DNA from: Austropuccinia psidii
Taxonomy: Eukaryota; Basidiomycota; Pucciniomycetes; Pucciniales; Sphaerophragmiaceae
Length of the DNA: 64,000 bases
Reading direction: 5' to 3'
Assembly: GCA_023105745.1 (NCBI GenBank)
Contig: JALGQZ010000007.1
Span: 56,773,569 to 56,837,568, forward strand
Every line of letters starts with the position of its first letter. Position 1 is the stretch's first letter. The notes below the pieces were generated by a model. It did no database searches, was not told the origin of the DNA, and was given only the letters and a program-made list of their open reading frames with translations. Both the position numbers and the translations under genes were made by a program. This document shows positions 35,485 through 47,567 of the stretch, in pieces.

Positions 35485-37461
35485 CAATCTGGAATTAGAA
35501 GAAATGGGGCATTTTTTAAGGAATTTTTCAATTCTTCATATGCTTTGACTCTTTCCGCAGTCATTTCATAGACTGTTTGTTGGTCACATAGTTTATACAG
35601 GGATTTGGCAATTTTTGCAAAGTCCTTTATATGCTGTCTATAGTAACCAGAAAATCCTAGAAATGATTGCATTTCTTTTTTGCTTTTAGGCATTGGCTTA
35701 AGTAGTACTGCTGCTACTTTATTCTTTTCTATGCCTAGACTAAGTCCAGATACAACATGTCCTAGTGCTTCCAGTTCACTGTATGCAAAATGACACTTTT
35801 TCAGAGAGATTTTCATGCTTACTTGGACTATTTTTTGCAAGACTCTTTCTAGTCTTGATAGGTGATTGTCCCAAGTCTCTGAGCAAATTATGATATCATC
35901 AATATAAATAATCAGCCATTCTTCTGATAATTCTTCAGGAAATATGGTATCCATCATCCTCTGGTAGTGGGATGGTGCATTTTTTATACCAAATGGAATC
36001 CTGAGATATTCAAAGATTCCACAGTGGACTATTATCCTTAGTAGCTTCTTGGAATTGTCTGTTAAGAAATTTTGATGAAAATCCTTTAGAGAATCCATGG
36101 CTGTTATGAACTTAGAATGAGATAATTGTGTTAATGTCTCATGGATTCTGGGTATTGGATATCTTTCAGGGATATTATAGGTGTTCAGAGCTCTAAAGTC
36201 TCCTATCATCCTTGATTTTACATTATGCCAGGTTATAATGACAGGTGTAGTTACCTCTACCTGTTCATTATGTCCTACTTTCCTTAGTACTCCAAGGTCC
36301 ATTAGTTCTTTAATTTGCACCTCTAAAGCTTCTCTAGCTCTTGGGCTGGCTGGATAAGCTGGTCTTCTCAATAGAGGTGGATAAGGTTTTTCTACATTAA
36401 GAGTTATGTCTACCTCATGTCCAATTATGGCACCTAGTGGTTCTTTGTCAGTTTCAAAGGCATTTTTATATTTACATAAGAGGTCAATAAATTCTTCTTT
36501 CAATTTTACTGTTAATTCATGATTAAATTCTGCCTCTTTTAGCTGTTCAGTTATGAAAAAAATGCATTTCTGGGCTTTTTTCTGCATTCTTGACAACTTT
36601 TATTTGTCTTTTATTATTAAGACAGCCAAATTTTTGTCTTTTATTGTCACCTATGGTAAAATATCTATCCTTTTGGTTAGAGATATCTATTCCATAAATT
36701 TACAAGTAGTCATTTCCAAGTATAAAATGGTTACTAGTGCAGTTATCCCTTACTACAAATTCTACTTTCAATCTGATACATTGTGAAGGATGAGGAAAAA
36801 TGAGTGTTAAGTCAATTATACCAAGGAGCTTCATTCTTTCACTTGCACTACTAAATTTGACTCCTTGTATTGGTATAAGCTTTTCTTCCCAATCTGGTAC
36901 AATTGTTCTTCAATAACTTTTACCAACACAGGTACAATATGCTCCTGTATCTAAGCTTGCTTTTGCCTCTTAGTTTCCCACCATGACAATACTTATACTT
37001 GATCTGCCAGCTGTATATCCCATCCCCTTTTCTGGTTTGGTTCTATACAATTTAGCATCTTGTATATTTGTGAGGTCTGTATCAGATGTTCCAACTTGTG
37101 GTAAGTTTGAATTGACATCTAGCACTTCATATATTAAATCAATATTATTACTTGGCGCATTAATCATATTAATTTCATCACTTTCAGAAGTTTCTGATTC
37201 TTCAGTGTTTTTTTCAGAATCAGATTCTTCTTCTTTATCATTGTGGTTCTCTGTTTCCACAATTTCATTGATTTTTGCTTTTTTTAGGCAATTATTGGCT
37301 AAGTGTACAATACATCCACATTTTTGAAATTTTCTTTGCTCATTACTATTGGATGTATTGGGCTTGAAAGCCTCTTTTGATTTATCTTTTGTAATAAATG
37401 GCTTATTTGGACTTTTGATGTTCAATTTTTTCCAAGTTCTGCCAATTTTTGTTCTTGTCAC
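35480..37461 (-). pseudogene. pol: Element A pol, 5' part: zinc knuckle, protease, RT
   Basis: Continues the gene cut at 24803. Right to left: a degenerate knuckle FQKCGCIVHLANNC (about 37300; first cysteine lost), acidic linker, then a TAA just before the protease where B has NQE. A protease [13 protein letters not shown] stretch follows (about 36940), with further breaks near 36900 and 36715. The RT at 35480-36596 is open, with MPFGI-like [17 protein letters not shown] and an intact YIDDIIIC. The RT start region has a few unusual replacements ([10 protein letters not shown] for [10 protein letters not shown]). The ORF ends at the B insertion. Confidence 0.85.
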
Positions 37462-39252
37462 TATATCTTCTAGTGCATTGATATACTCTTCTGTGGAGCA
37501 TGGCCCTGCTTCTCAGGGCATGTTCCAATTCTCCTCCACATTTCTTAAGTATTTTCATGTGTACCATTTTTTGTGACATTTCTGGGTACAGTGCATTTAA
37601 TCTTTCAGCTTGTTTTGAGAACCAAGTCAAAGGTTTATCTTTTTCTGGGTCAAAGAAGGAGTTTTCAAATGCATTTTCTATTTTGTACCTCCAGGCATCA
37701 TTAGCCCACTTGGTGATTATGCCTTGTTTCCACCAAGACCAGGTATTTTTGCCATTTGTTTGTCTTATGCCATAATACCATCTTTTTGCAGATTTCTCAA
37801 ACAGTGAGTGTAATCTTGCAGTGATCAATTCATCTGGTATGGCATAATTTTCTTGTAACATGTCAATCGCTTTAATAAATGACACATGGTCATATTCACC
37901 TTCTCCTGTGAATGTTGGCCATTGTTTTAATTGAGGTGCTTCCTTCATTAAGACTTGGTTATTGTCTTGGTGAATCAAGTCTGTTATGAATGGATTTGTT
38001 AATTCTTCTTTTGGTTTAACAGGGCTTCTTATGTGAGAAAATGGAGTTGATAACTTTGGCATATTTGAGTTAGCCTCATTAATTTTATCCATTTTTTTGG
38101 TGATAAGCCTTATTTCACTTTGAATATCATCTTTCAGATGCATTCTTGTCTCATCACTTTTTTCCACATGGTCTAAAATTAATCTCTGGTGTGGTGAAGT
38201 CTATTCTTCAAATATTTCTACAGAAATACTTAATTTGTTTGAGTTTTCTGTAAGATTATCAATACTCACATCATAATTGATTGTCCAAGTTTTATCTTTA
38301 ATATCTTTTATGTATTTATACAATTCTTGCTGTCCTTGTATTAATTTCTGAGTATTGTCAATTAAAACCTTTTGTTTGTTATTTTCAACAATGAATTTAA
38401 TGTTGTCAATTTCTTTTTTGTTTTGTACAACAATTTTTGTTATAGAATATAAATTATTTTTTATTTCTTGTAATGATAATAAACCATTTTTAATTTCTTT
38501 TATAAGTAATATACTATTCTTAATTTCTGTTAAAGTATTTACAATATCTGGGGACAAGGTTATTTCTTTGGGAAATGAGGTTGTCTCATTCTTTGTTCCT
38601 CCTTGTCCTTGAATTCCATCAAGGTTCTGGCCATGCTAAGACATTGTCCATGGCATCCTTTTGGATTTTTGGAATCCTGTAGCTTGGGGAATATGGTTTT
38701 CTCCAATTCTTTTTCTTGTTCTTCTTCCCTTCTTGGGGAAGTGGGTTGGCTTGGGGCTTTCTGGTAGAAGCTACTGGGGCTTCTTCCTTGGATGCCTCCT
38801 TCTTTTTGGCATGGTACTCCTTGATCTTTTTGATTTGAGGTTTGGATGATAGTGGATTCCATCCATTGGAGTATCTCACTATTTCCTCCTCTTTGAGGAG
38901 CTTTTTGAGGATGTGCCATGATTTCATCACTCCTTGGTGTATTTGAGGCAACATTTCCCAGTCCTTGTCTTTGTACACTGTGTAGTACTTCTTGTACTGG
39001 CTCATTTAAATGTCTATCTGAACCCTCTGAATGTGATTTGTACTTGTTTGAGTTACGCATACTTAGTTCTAACTCTGGTTCAGATATCATGGGCATTTTG
39101 GGGACTTGCCTTTGCAATAAGGAACTTCCTTGTGTGGATTCTGTTCCACTGGGGATATTGCCCTTTCTTTTCCCTTTTGAGGAATCAATTCTACCTCTGA
39201 GTTCAGCGCCATCTGATTGGATGGAGTATTGGGATCCTCTTCTGGTAGTCAT
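37403..39252 (-). pseudogene. gag: Element A gag (frame a), broken
   Basis: Starts at ATG 39252. The first part (38560-39252) follows the gag frame until a one-base change near 38630 moves it into the ORF1 frame, so that it ends with the ORF1 C-terminus PHFPKK. Gag continues at 38201-38557 (coiled-coil, K/N/I-rich) and, after a stop near 38200, at 37403-38167 with the capsid domain (KQWPTFTGEGEYDHVSFIK, RWYYGIRQ, WSWWKQG, LKKCGGELEHALRSR). A deletion near 37505 shifts the last part. Clearly non-functional but colinear with gag of B. Confidence 0.85.
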
Positions 39253-39476
39253 GATTTAAGAAATAAGAAATAAGAGGATTTCAGGACAAGAATTCTTCTT
39301 ATTGCAATTTATAAATGAGGTACTCACCTTCAGAGTCTTGAATAGTGGGTCCTGGAAAGTCTGATTTCTTAGCTTTCTTTTTCTTAATGAAAATTGGTGT
39401 TGGAGAACCTGGCCAATTTCTTCCACCAATCTTTCAACTGTGACTTGGTTGTTTTCTGTTGGATTGTCTTCAAACA
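38567..39476 (-). pseudogene. Element A ORF1 (spliced alternate frame), broken
   Basis: Same exon plan as in B: exon 1 39328-39476 (149 nt, one base deleted), intron 1 39242-39327 (GTGAGT...CAG, 86 nt), exon 2 39110-39241 (132 nt), intron 2 39014-39109 (GCAAGT...TAG, 96 nt), exon 3 from 39013. Exon 3 has a TAA at its third codon where B has TAC. It then reopens as MSQYKKYYTVYKDKDWEMLP, GVMKSWHILKK, GWNPLSSKPQIKKIK until a frameshift near 38630. In the overlap with gag, this frame shows fewer and more conservative changes against B (about 10 in 120 residues by eye) than the gag frame (about 24). Confidence 0.5.
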
Positions 39477-39952
39477 CTAAAAATGACAAATAAATATAAG
39501 TCTTTTATATAAGAAGTGTTATTTTTTGATAAGATATGGCAATTTTCCACATAAAAGATTCCTTTTATATCTTTGAAAAAATGAAATGAATAAAAATAAC
39601 TTTTTTTTATTGGTTTTGAATATTTTTTATGTTTTTATTTTCAAAGAATAAAATAAAAATTAATATGATTCTTTTATGAAATTAATTTATAATATAAAGT
39701 TATTTTTAATTTATAAATATCTTTTTTAGTCACTAGAGTCACTCAAAGGAAGTTCTTGTAAGTCTAAGGATGTGAAAAACCACATGTAAGACAGTACAAT
39801 TGCTTTCCAAATGCCTCAATAGCTTTTAAAATCAATGAATATAAAATAATTATATAATTTTATGATTATAATTATAAGTTATTATTGGATAAACCCAATT
39901 AGAATGTTTTTTAAAGGTCTTTTAAAGTAAATATCATGGCCAGGCCCCCATA

Positions 39953-41927
39953 TATATAGTTTGACTATGAAAAAATAAGTAAATATTACAAATATTTAAC
40001 TTATTGTACTATAAATGTCCTTAGGAATAATGAATAATAAGATAAAATTAATTATAATAATTGTGAATTATTATTATTAAGGCGTAAAATATAATTATAT
40101 TATTAAATAAATATAATAATCTAATTTATATTATAAAAAGATAATATAATAAACAAATATATTAATATATTTATAAGCACTTCATTATTGTCACCAACAA
40201 ATAATAAAGGTGGAAAAAAATTGTTTTTTATAAATAAAAAACAATTAATAACAATGATATTACTAATATCAAAGTTGTTTATTAATATAAATACTGTTTA
40301 TATCAATATAAGAATTATTAAAAGTAATAATAAAGAGAAATTATCATAAAAGAGAAAATAACTTACTTTTAACACTTAATATAATAATTTTGAAAGATTT
40401 TACGCCAAAATAATGTAAATACAATTTATAAATACTGTAGTTACAAATAAAAACAGAGAAATTACAAATATTCTTTGATTTTACATGGAAATAGAGTTTA
40501 AAGAGATTTTTGAGAAAAACAATTAAATAATTGAATTAATAAAATCAAGATTGATGATTATAATAAAGATGATCTTTGGTCTTTAATAATATAAAATTTT
40601 TATATATAAAGAATAAAGAATTTACCTTTTTTGATTTAATTATTTAGTGTTTTGTAAGCATCTGAGGGGAAAATAGAGTAAAAAGAGCTCTATTTATAGT
40701 AAATACCTCCCTTCTAGAGTCCAGAAGGCCTCTAGTAGATGTGTACTGGTGATTTCTACTAGAAATGATCAATATTTTAAGGTTTAGTGATTATTACATC
40801 ATGATCAAACCATCTTATCTCATTATTACTCCATTATTTAGAGTTATCACTATAACTCTAAGTTTGATGACATCATAGGCTTGGAAGAAGCCTAAAATTT
40901 GTGGATCTTATTATTATTAATCATAATCTAATAGTATTCATCAGTTTTATCACTTATATGATTGTTAAACTTAACATAAGATTACAGTGAGTGATCATAA
41001 ATGATCAAATTTAAGACTAAGCTTTGATCATTAATAACCTTTCAGTTATACATGCTAAAGCTATTCTGAGAGTGGATTCTGATATATTGGCATGTAATTA
41101 TTAAACTCTTAAGAGAATTTTAGTACATAATCAAAACTCTATTTTTGATGATTTTTCTTGTAACTCATCTTTTCTGTTGAAATTTAATATTTTGGAGTTC
41201 AAACCATGATTTAAAGGGGTTATACCTTGAATATTATAATAAAAATTATTTCATTCTTCACGTAATAGCTAGTAGAATCCTACTGTCCACTTTTTTTAAG
41301 TTTGGACTACTTTCACAACAGAGTGGTCAACAGCTCCATTGATTTTAATCAATAATCCATTACAGGTTTTAACCTTGTTTATAGCTTGTGAAATAAAGTT
41401 CATATATGTGTTCTTCAAGTAATTATGTGGTGACTTCATCTTTGGTTTATCTCTCTATCTTGTATATTTCAAGATATATTAGCTAAAAACCATGAATATA
41501 TGCATTGACCAAAAAAGTGCATATATTCAGCTTAATTCCTTAAATATTGATTTTAGAGATTAGCTTTATAACTGTTTTATGTGTGACATTTTGTGGGTAA
41601 TCCAATGGTACAATTAATTTCCAATCTTGCTTAATTGGCTTCTGAGATAATTAATGATTTATATTTTTTATAAGGTATTATTACTTATAACTCATTAAAT
41701 ATTGACTTTACATATATGCCATAAACATAGTATATGTGTATTTTACCATGAGGAATCTAATGGTGTAGTTTTCTTTACATGTTTACTCATTAGTTTCTAA
41801 GTCAATTCAAGTTTTATGCCTTTTTTAGCAGTTTTAGTAATTTTAAGATAATTATTTTAAAGGTATAATTATTTTAAATGTTTCTTGTGACCTTTTTGGA
41901 TATGTGGTCATATCTCAAATTTTCACA
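39953..41927 (-). repeat. 5' LTR of element A
   Basis: About 1.97 kb, paired with 20697-22664. The terminal TG on the + strand has mutated (TATATAG in place of TGTAAGG). It ends TTTTCACA at 41927. An inverted TATA box lies at 40690-40698 and the hairpin at about 41492-41530. Confidence 0.9.
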
Positions 41928-42733
41928 AAATTCTTGAGCAAGCCTTAAATTTCAAGGATTCTTTCAATCATTTTTGTAGCCCTTATGATATGGCACACTT
42001 GCACCTAACCCCACTTGAGTGGGAAACGGTAGTTTCAATTTTCAACTTTGTGCATCCCTTATCATTTGAAAAGAAAAATACCCAACAATAAATCAGGCTT
42101 TGCGTCTATATATTTTTCTAATTAAAAGAATACAACAAGTAAGTTTCTACTGATATCTTATTATTCATTTTAATATTTAATAACAAATAAGTCCTTCAGG
42201 AGTCTCAGAAATATGATGTAGCTTCAATCAAAACTGCTACCAAATCAATGACTGAAAAGCTTTCAAAGTACCTCAAAGGTTTACTTTGCAAGAAACCAGT
42301 CATATGTGCAAAATTTCTTAATCCATTCTTCAAATTGAACCTCTTTGATACTTATTATTAAGATTCGAGTCACTTTGGCACCTTTCCAGCTCATTTGAGA
42401 TCCATATTTGAAGAACAACCCAATCCAGCTGAGATGAATGCTGAGATACACAGCTTAACTACTACCGATGGCCAGGCTTTATAGAATAAGATGTATCCAA
42501 AATCATCAAAAGAGTCCAGCACCTTAGAAAGAGAGGTCAAATGTTTCTTTTAAGAGCCTCCCAAATGCAAGTAGACTGATATCCTACTCTTTTGGAAGAG
42601 TAGGAAAATAATGTTCCCAAGCCTTTATGTAATGGCCCAAAAGTACTTATCAATACCAGACACCAGCGCACCCTCTGAGTGTTTTTTCACAGGAGGACAC
42701 AAAATCTTCCGCTATCAGGGGGCAATGTTGTAG
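41928..42733 (+). pseudogene. hAT transposase, 3' part (core end and dimerisation domain)
   Basis: Continues the reading of 20696 after the insertion: LEQALNFKDSFNHFCSPYDMAHLHLTPLEWETVVSIFNF, then KSMTEKLSKYLKGLLC and KFLNPFFKLNLFDTYY. The hAT C-terminal dimerisation domain follows: EPPKCK, TDILLFWKSRKIMFPSLYVMAQKYLSIPDTSAPSECFFTGGHKIF, RYQGAML-stop at 42731. The usual SAPSER motif is SAPSEC. A stop lies in the middle (about 42361). This fragment is the strongest proof that A is inserted inside a hAT gene. Confidence 0.85.
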
Positions 42734-43041
42734 GGTATGCATGTGGAACTATTGTCTTGTGTGAAGAACTGGGCATGGGTCTTTGGCCCATTTATTATTC
42801 TAATACTTAGGCTGTGTACTTTTGACTTTTTAGTATTTTTAATTAATTTCTTTGATGAAGTGAATAAAAAGTATACATGCAACAATGAGCCAGTCCCCTG
42901 TTGGGGTTAGCCACTTGGCCCGTTCCCCATTCCATTCAGGTATGTATTTTTTTCTAATAGAAAACATTGAGCCCGTCCTTCAGATGCAAGGGAATTCCGT
43001 TCGGGAAATTCCCTAAATTTCGGGAACGGGGAGCACCCTTA
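42734..43041. other. Probable right terminal region of the hAT element
   Basis: No gene. From about 42975 the sequence is palindromic: GGGAATTCCGTTCGGGAAATTCCC, then AAATTTCGGGAACGGGGAGC. It ends in GCACCCTT, which reads AAGGGTGC from the other side and is a plausible hAT terminus. No matching left terminus was found. Confidence 0.4.
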
Positions 43042-43240
43042 CTACGCCCCAGGAATATTCTTCCTCCAATTCAAGCCGGGTAATCTCCGCCGGGGGAACG
43101 GTGGCTGAGGGTTCAGGCTTGTGAAAGGGGTTATCATCAAAGTTTAACTCCAAATCAGCAGCGCAAATAAGCCACCACGACAGCAGAACCGCCCATTCCA
43201 CGGAGCGCAATGATCGGCGGCCAGCGAATCTCCGCCAAAT
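43010..43240 (-). other. CpG-rich block upstream of CHO2, with a divergent open frame
   Basis: This stretch is about 60 percent G+C with many CpG, in a window otherwise very poor in CpG. A minus-strand frame without an ATG is open from about 43240 to 43013. It includes hydrophobic VEWAVLLSWWLICAADLEL followed by an acidic, proline-containing part (DDNPFHKPEPSATVPPAE). I do not recognise a family. It could be the first exon of a divergent gene truncated by the hAT end at about 43041, or an unmethylated CpG-rich promoter block without coding role. GGCGGAGATT occurs twice in it. Confidence 0.35.
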
Positions 43241-43346
43241 TAAAATATTAAAATCAAAAATGAGAGGATCATTCTGAGATTATTTTCTTCGACATCAAAA
43301 TCTACATAATTCATTAAAAATTTATCTCTTGCGTTTCCAATAAAAT
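43241..43346 (+). promoter_or_regulatory. CHO2 upstream region
   Basis: About 105 bases of A/T-rich DNA between the CpG-rich block and the CHO2 start codon. No TATA box in a typical position. The CpG-rich neighbour probably forms part of the promoter. In yeast, phospholipid genes respond to inositol and choline, but no clear CATGTGAA-type element is visible here. Confidence 0.35.
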
Positions 43347-46300
43347 ATGAATAATCTTCCAAGATCAAGCTCAAATGAAAATATTTATTCAATAAATCAA
43401 AATAGAAAGCCTGTCAAGACTCAAGAAGAAACGTTTGAAAAAGATAATAAAGATCTTCAAGCAGAAAACTCAACACATTCTCATCAACCACAGCGAGATC
43501 AAATGGAGAAAGATGAAGGGGATCAAGAAACATCTAATCAAAAGAAGAACAGAAAAAAACCATTGTTTGGAAAAACTTTTGATGGAATCAGTTTGTCATC
43601 TTGTAAAATTTTAATACTTCCAATTAATTGATCGCTAAACTAATCTTTGATATCATTCTTTCTTATAATTCCAAAAAAAGTCTTTAAAATTCCGGAAACT
43701 CATAATATGATATCATCTTTATTCGATCCCAGATTACCCAAGTCCGACTTAGATCTTTTTATCTTGGCGGTTTCTTTGATTCAAATCTTTCCATTATTTG
43801 TCTTTTCACGTAAACATTTAAAAACATTCTATCTAATCTTATTTCTATTTTGGAGATTATCTTACAATTTTGGACTTGGTTGGATCTTGAAGCGTCAATC
43901 TCAATCAAGATTCTTAATCAGATTGGCTAAAGCTCATAAATTATTTGACCCAGATTCCAATCCAAAGCTTTCAAAATGGATCAATAAACAATTAATTTTA
44001 AAAATGTCAAATTCGTCCTCAAATTATTCACCTAAATCTGTACCTCTAGATTATAACGTTTGGATCTTATTTCGTCAATTAGTTGATGTCATCTTATTAA
44101 ATGACTTTTTGTCTTATTTTTGCTTATGCTTTTGTTCACTAAAAGCTCCGATTCAACATACCTTTCTACTTCATCTATTACGCTGGACAGCAGGAACAAT
44201 CCTCGTAGGCTTCAACGTTTGGGTTAAACTTGCTGCTCATCGAATCATACATGATTTTGCTTGGTATTGGGGTGATGCCTTCTTCCTCTCTCTTCGAGAA
44301 CTAGTATTTGATGGTGTATTTGAAATGGCCCCACATCCTATGTATTCAATTGGCTACGCAGGATTTTATGGCGCTAGTCTCATCACAGGCTCTCAACTAA
44401 TCTTTTTTGTTTCAGTTTTTGCTCATCTATGTCAGTTTGGATTTTTGGTTTATTTTGAAAATCCTCACATTCAACGTACCTATGGGCCTCAAGCTAGACC
44501 TCTCACAACAAATTATCAATTGCCATCTTGGTCTCGATTTCGCACTAAACAGCTTCTTATCCCATCATCTCCAGTAGAAAACTTCAATTCGAATGTAAAT
44601 AATAAAAATCTTGATTCAGTCACGCTTGATTTAGCTGAGCAAGAACCACCGATTGATTCAAATCAAATTAGACAAGAGCTAGAACATCTTTTGTTTAAGA
44701 AAAAAGATTTAATGATCCTTGAAAATTTTGATCGATTTAGGGCAATCGATCTCATTACTTTTCTAATCTTAACATATAGCTTATTGTTACTTTTGATCAA
44801 TCACCCTCATGTTAAATTATTAGTTAGTCTACACGCAATTGCTTGGAGGATTTGGTTTAGCTTTGGGCTGGGCTATCAGCTCAAAGCGCAGAGCCAAAAT
44901 AAATTTTTGGTCAGACATTTTTTAACAAAATATTATTATCCCATCAGAAGTAACTCTCTGGGACATAATCCAGCAAATAACCAATTCCATCATAAACCCA
45001 TCCGAAGCTTTGAGGAAGGAAATCACGATGAAGATTTAGATTTAAAATTTGATGTGATTGAAGAATGTTTTAGGAATTGGAAAGGAATTTACAACATCTC
45101 CCTAATGATGACTCATGGTAAGCGCTCCATAAAGCTTTATGTTGCTCTCAATCTTGCTGCTCGCTTTACAAACGATTTTTTTCTCATTTTGATGTAAAAC
45201 ATTAAGTATAATATTTTAAATTTATTTCTAAATTATTACTTTGGGAATAGAGAGTGAAATTAATTTAAGCCATTTTTTTACAAATCAACAAAAAAAAACC
45301 CTTTTGCTTCTAAATAGTCTCTTTTGCCATTATGTCGATAAAGTTCTATAAACTGGATAATAATTGGGATTTGAGTTCAGAATTAGTTAGACATACCTTT
45401 GGATTGGTTTGTTCGCCTTTTCGCTTTCAAACTAGAAATGATAAATAACTAAAGCTTTTATTTTTCGCCCTTGATGTCACTTTAAAGTGCTTAATTGGCA
45501 TTCATCTCTGGACTGCTCAATCAACCTATGAAGTCTTGGGAAAATTTGGATGGTTTTACGGTCAGGGCTTTTACTCATTGCCATTTTTCTTCATCAATTT
45601 TATTCAATCTATGATATATAAAACTCAATTGAGATATTCAATCATCTTTCAACAATAAAGGCGACTTTTTTGTGGATGATTTTCCGATCGAATTGACCTA
45701 TGGAGGCATTTATAGATATTTGAATAACCCTGAACGATCTATGGGAGGTGCTGCTTTCTTTGGAATGAGCTTGATGAGTGGGCATAAAGCGGTTTTTGTG
45801 ATTGCATTAGCATCAGTCTTGTGTCATTGGTGGTTCTTAAGCTTCGTTGAAAGGTAATATCTCGAGGTTTCTATCCTCATTCTATCCGCTAGAGCAGGTT
45901 CTGAAGTTAGTCTCGAAATCAACGATTGTTTTGATTTTTTCTGCATTTGACTTAGTCCTCATATGAAAAAAGTTTATGGAGACCGAATTCGAAAAGAGGC
46001 TGGCTTGACAAAAGCGTTGAAGCAGGGCGCTCAGCGGTTGAGATCGCGTACCAGACAACCTGAAAGTCGATTTGACGGCGGCAGTGGCAGCTTCGATGGC
46101 TTGATGTCCAATGAGGAAATACGGGATGGTAAACGACTCGAGCAAAGGTTTAAGGAGGTTCAGGGAACTTTTGAATTCATTTATGATGAAGTTGTTCTTG
46201 CTCTCGATGAATTTTTAGAAAAATGTGGGTATTCGTTTACAATTTTTTCTTAGGTTCCCCTTGTCATTTGTATAAGACAGGAGGAATTGGAACGTTTTCA

Positions 46301-47514
46301 GATAACGCCAGGGCTGTTTTCTTATTCATAGCTGCCCCGAGATTATCTGGAGTGGTGAGGGATACAAAAGTACTTTTACAACGCTCAGGGGAACGGCTGA
46401 TCCTGACGTGAGCATGTTGCAATATATAAATCATTGAAAAAGATCGAATTGAAAAGTATCTTCCAAAAAACAAACAGACGAATTGCCAATGACTTATCTT
46501 GCTACGACACTAGTCAATATCAACTGAAAATAGAAGACTCACCTTATCATGTAGCACGTGATGCGGGTTCAGGACGCTTGAGGTTTCACATGGGTGAGCC
46601 CATCAAACTGAGGTGGACGGCACCAACGAACCATTCTCGAGCAGACTGGGTTGGTTGTTACCGACAAGGTTCGAATGGAAGTAGATTACTGAGCGAGGTG
46701 TCTAGCGTCGGTCGATGGCGCGGTGTGTTTTCAGACGAGTGGGAAGGCGATATGTATATTGGGAAGAGTGGAGATAAAGAAGAGTTGAAATCGAGTGTGG
46801 CACAGTTCAAGGTTCAGGGAGGGGAACATGAAACGCATGGAGGGTGGATTGAATTTAAGGGCGAACAGCTACCTTGGAAGGAAGGTGTTTATGAATTCAG
46901 ACTACATCATGATGGCAAACATAATGTCATGGCCTTAACTGAACCGTTTGAAGTCTATGGTAAGATAATTTTACTCTTTAATTATGAAATAATAAGATGT
47001 ACATCGCCTAATCACACCTTAGGCATGGGCCAAACAGTCACTGAATCCTTTTTTTCTTTTAAAAAAAACACATATTTGAGAATGGTTAGTGGAAAGAGTA
47101 GAACCAGACATTGAAGATATGAAGGAAATTAAAAATAAGTTGAGGCAATTGGTTGGATATGGACTGGGTATGGAAAGAAAGCTGATACCGAGAAGATTGG
47201 TTCAAGTCCTTGAAGAGAAGGAACAAACTCAAAATATGAACTCAAATCAAGCAGTTAAAAATCAATTGGACGGAAAAGGAAGAGAGACGGAAGAAATGAT
47301 GGCTCAAGAAGATAGATTTACTGTCATGAGCTTGAAAGAGGCAGAAAGGATACAAGAATTGATTGAAGTGGGGACTGGAATCGAACTAGGCATTGATATT
47401 TTATTGGAAGATGGGGAAATTTCTAAGCTGGCTCAAAGAATAATTTTTGTCAAAAGTTTATCAAAACCTTCGAAAAAATTGAAAAATACAATACACGAAA
47501 AAGTAATAAAATGA
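43347..47514 (+). CDS. CHO2: Phosphatidylethanolamine N-methyltransferase (CHO2 type), nine exons
   Basis: Catalyses the first methylation of phosphatidylethanolamine towards phosphatidylcholine, using S-adenosylmethionine, in the ER membrane. Exons: 43347-43590, 43681-45117, 45318-45406, 45488-45560, 45661-45853, 45956-46224, 46332-46407, 46478-46959, 47090-47514. All introns are GT-AG, phases agree, and the product is 1,095 residues, near the usual length for fungal Cho2. After a hydrophilic N-terminus (about 75 residues) comes FGKTFDGIIFKIPETHN, then several membrane segments. The first PEMT repeat has EMAPHPMYSIGYAGF (about 295) and ENPHIQRTYG. The second has IHLWTAQSTYEVLG, YRYLNNPERSMGGAAFFG (about 632) and VESPHMKKVYGDRIRKEAGL (about 679). 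A soluble C-terminal part follows (RDTKVLLQRSGERL, then a beta-rich segment with DWVGCYRQGS). The gene looks intact and is the only clear host gene here. Confidence 0.9.
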
Positions 47515-47561
47515 AATCAGGCTAACTGAATGAGTCAAGAGTTCATCTTATTTTGACACTC

Positions 47562-47567
47562 AATAAA
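47562..47567 (+). terminator. Candidate CHO2 polyadenylation signal
   Basis: AATAAA 48 bases after the CHO2 stop codon. In an AT-rich genome this word is frequent, so the position rather than the word supports it. Confidence 0.35.

Larger units (their letters stand above)
20697..41927 (-). mobile_element. Ty3/gypsy element A, inserted in hAT and itself interrupted by element B
   Basis: Minus-strand element with LTRs at 20697-22664 and 39953-41927, flanked by AAATC (20692-20696) and AAATT (41928-41932), a 5-bp duplication with one mismatch. It carries a polypurine tract next to the left LTR (22665-22682, read as reverse complement) and a PBS next to the right LTR (39932-39950). Without the insertion of B it would be about 10.5 kb. 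Gag and pol contain several stops and shifts. It belongs to the same family as B. Confidence 0.9.
19517..43041 (+). mobile_element. hAT DNA transposon relic, split by nested gypsy elements
   Basis: The coding parts at 19517-20696 and 41928-42733 join into one transposase when the 21.2 kb insertion is ignored. The right end is probably near 43041, where a G/C-rich, palindromic stretch (GGGAATTCCG...CGGGAAATTCCC) ends in GGGGAGCACCCTT, i.e. AAGGGTGCTCCCC on the other strand. A convincing left terminal repeat and an 8-bp duplication were not found, so the outer limits are tentative. Confidence 0.55.

Noticed and set aside
46264..46473. Minus-strand frame within CHO2
   Set aside because: Antisense shadow of exons 7-8 and the introns around exon 7.
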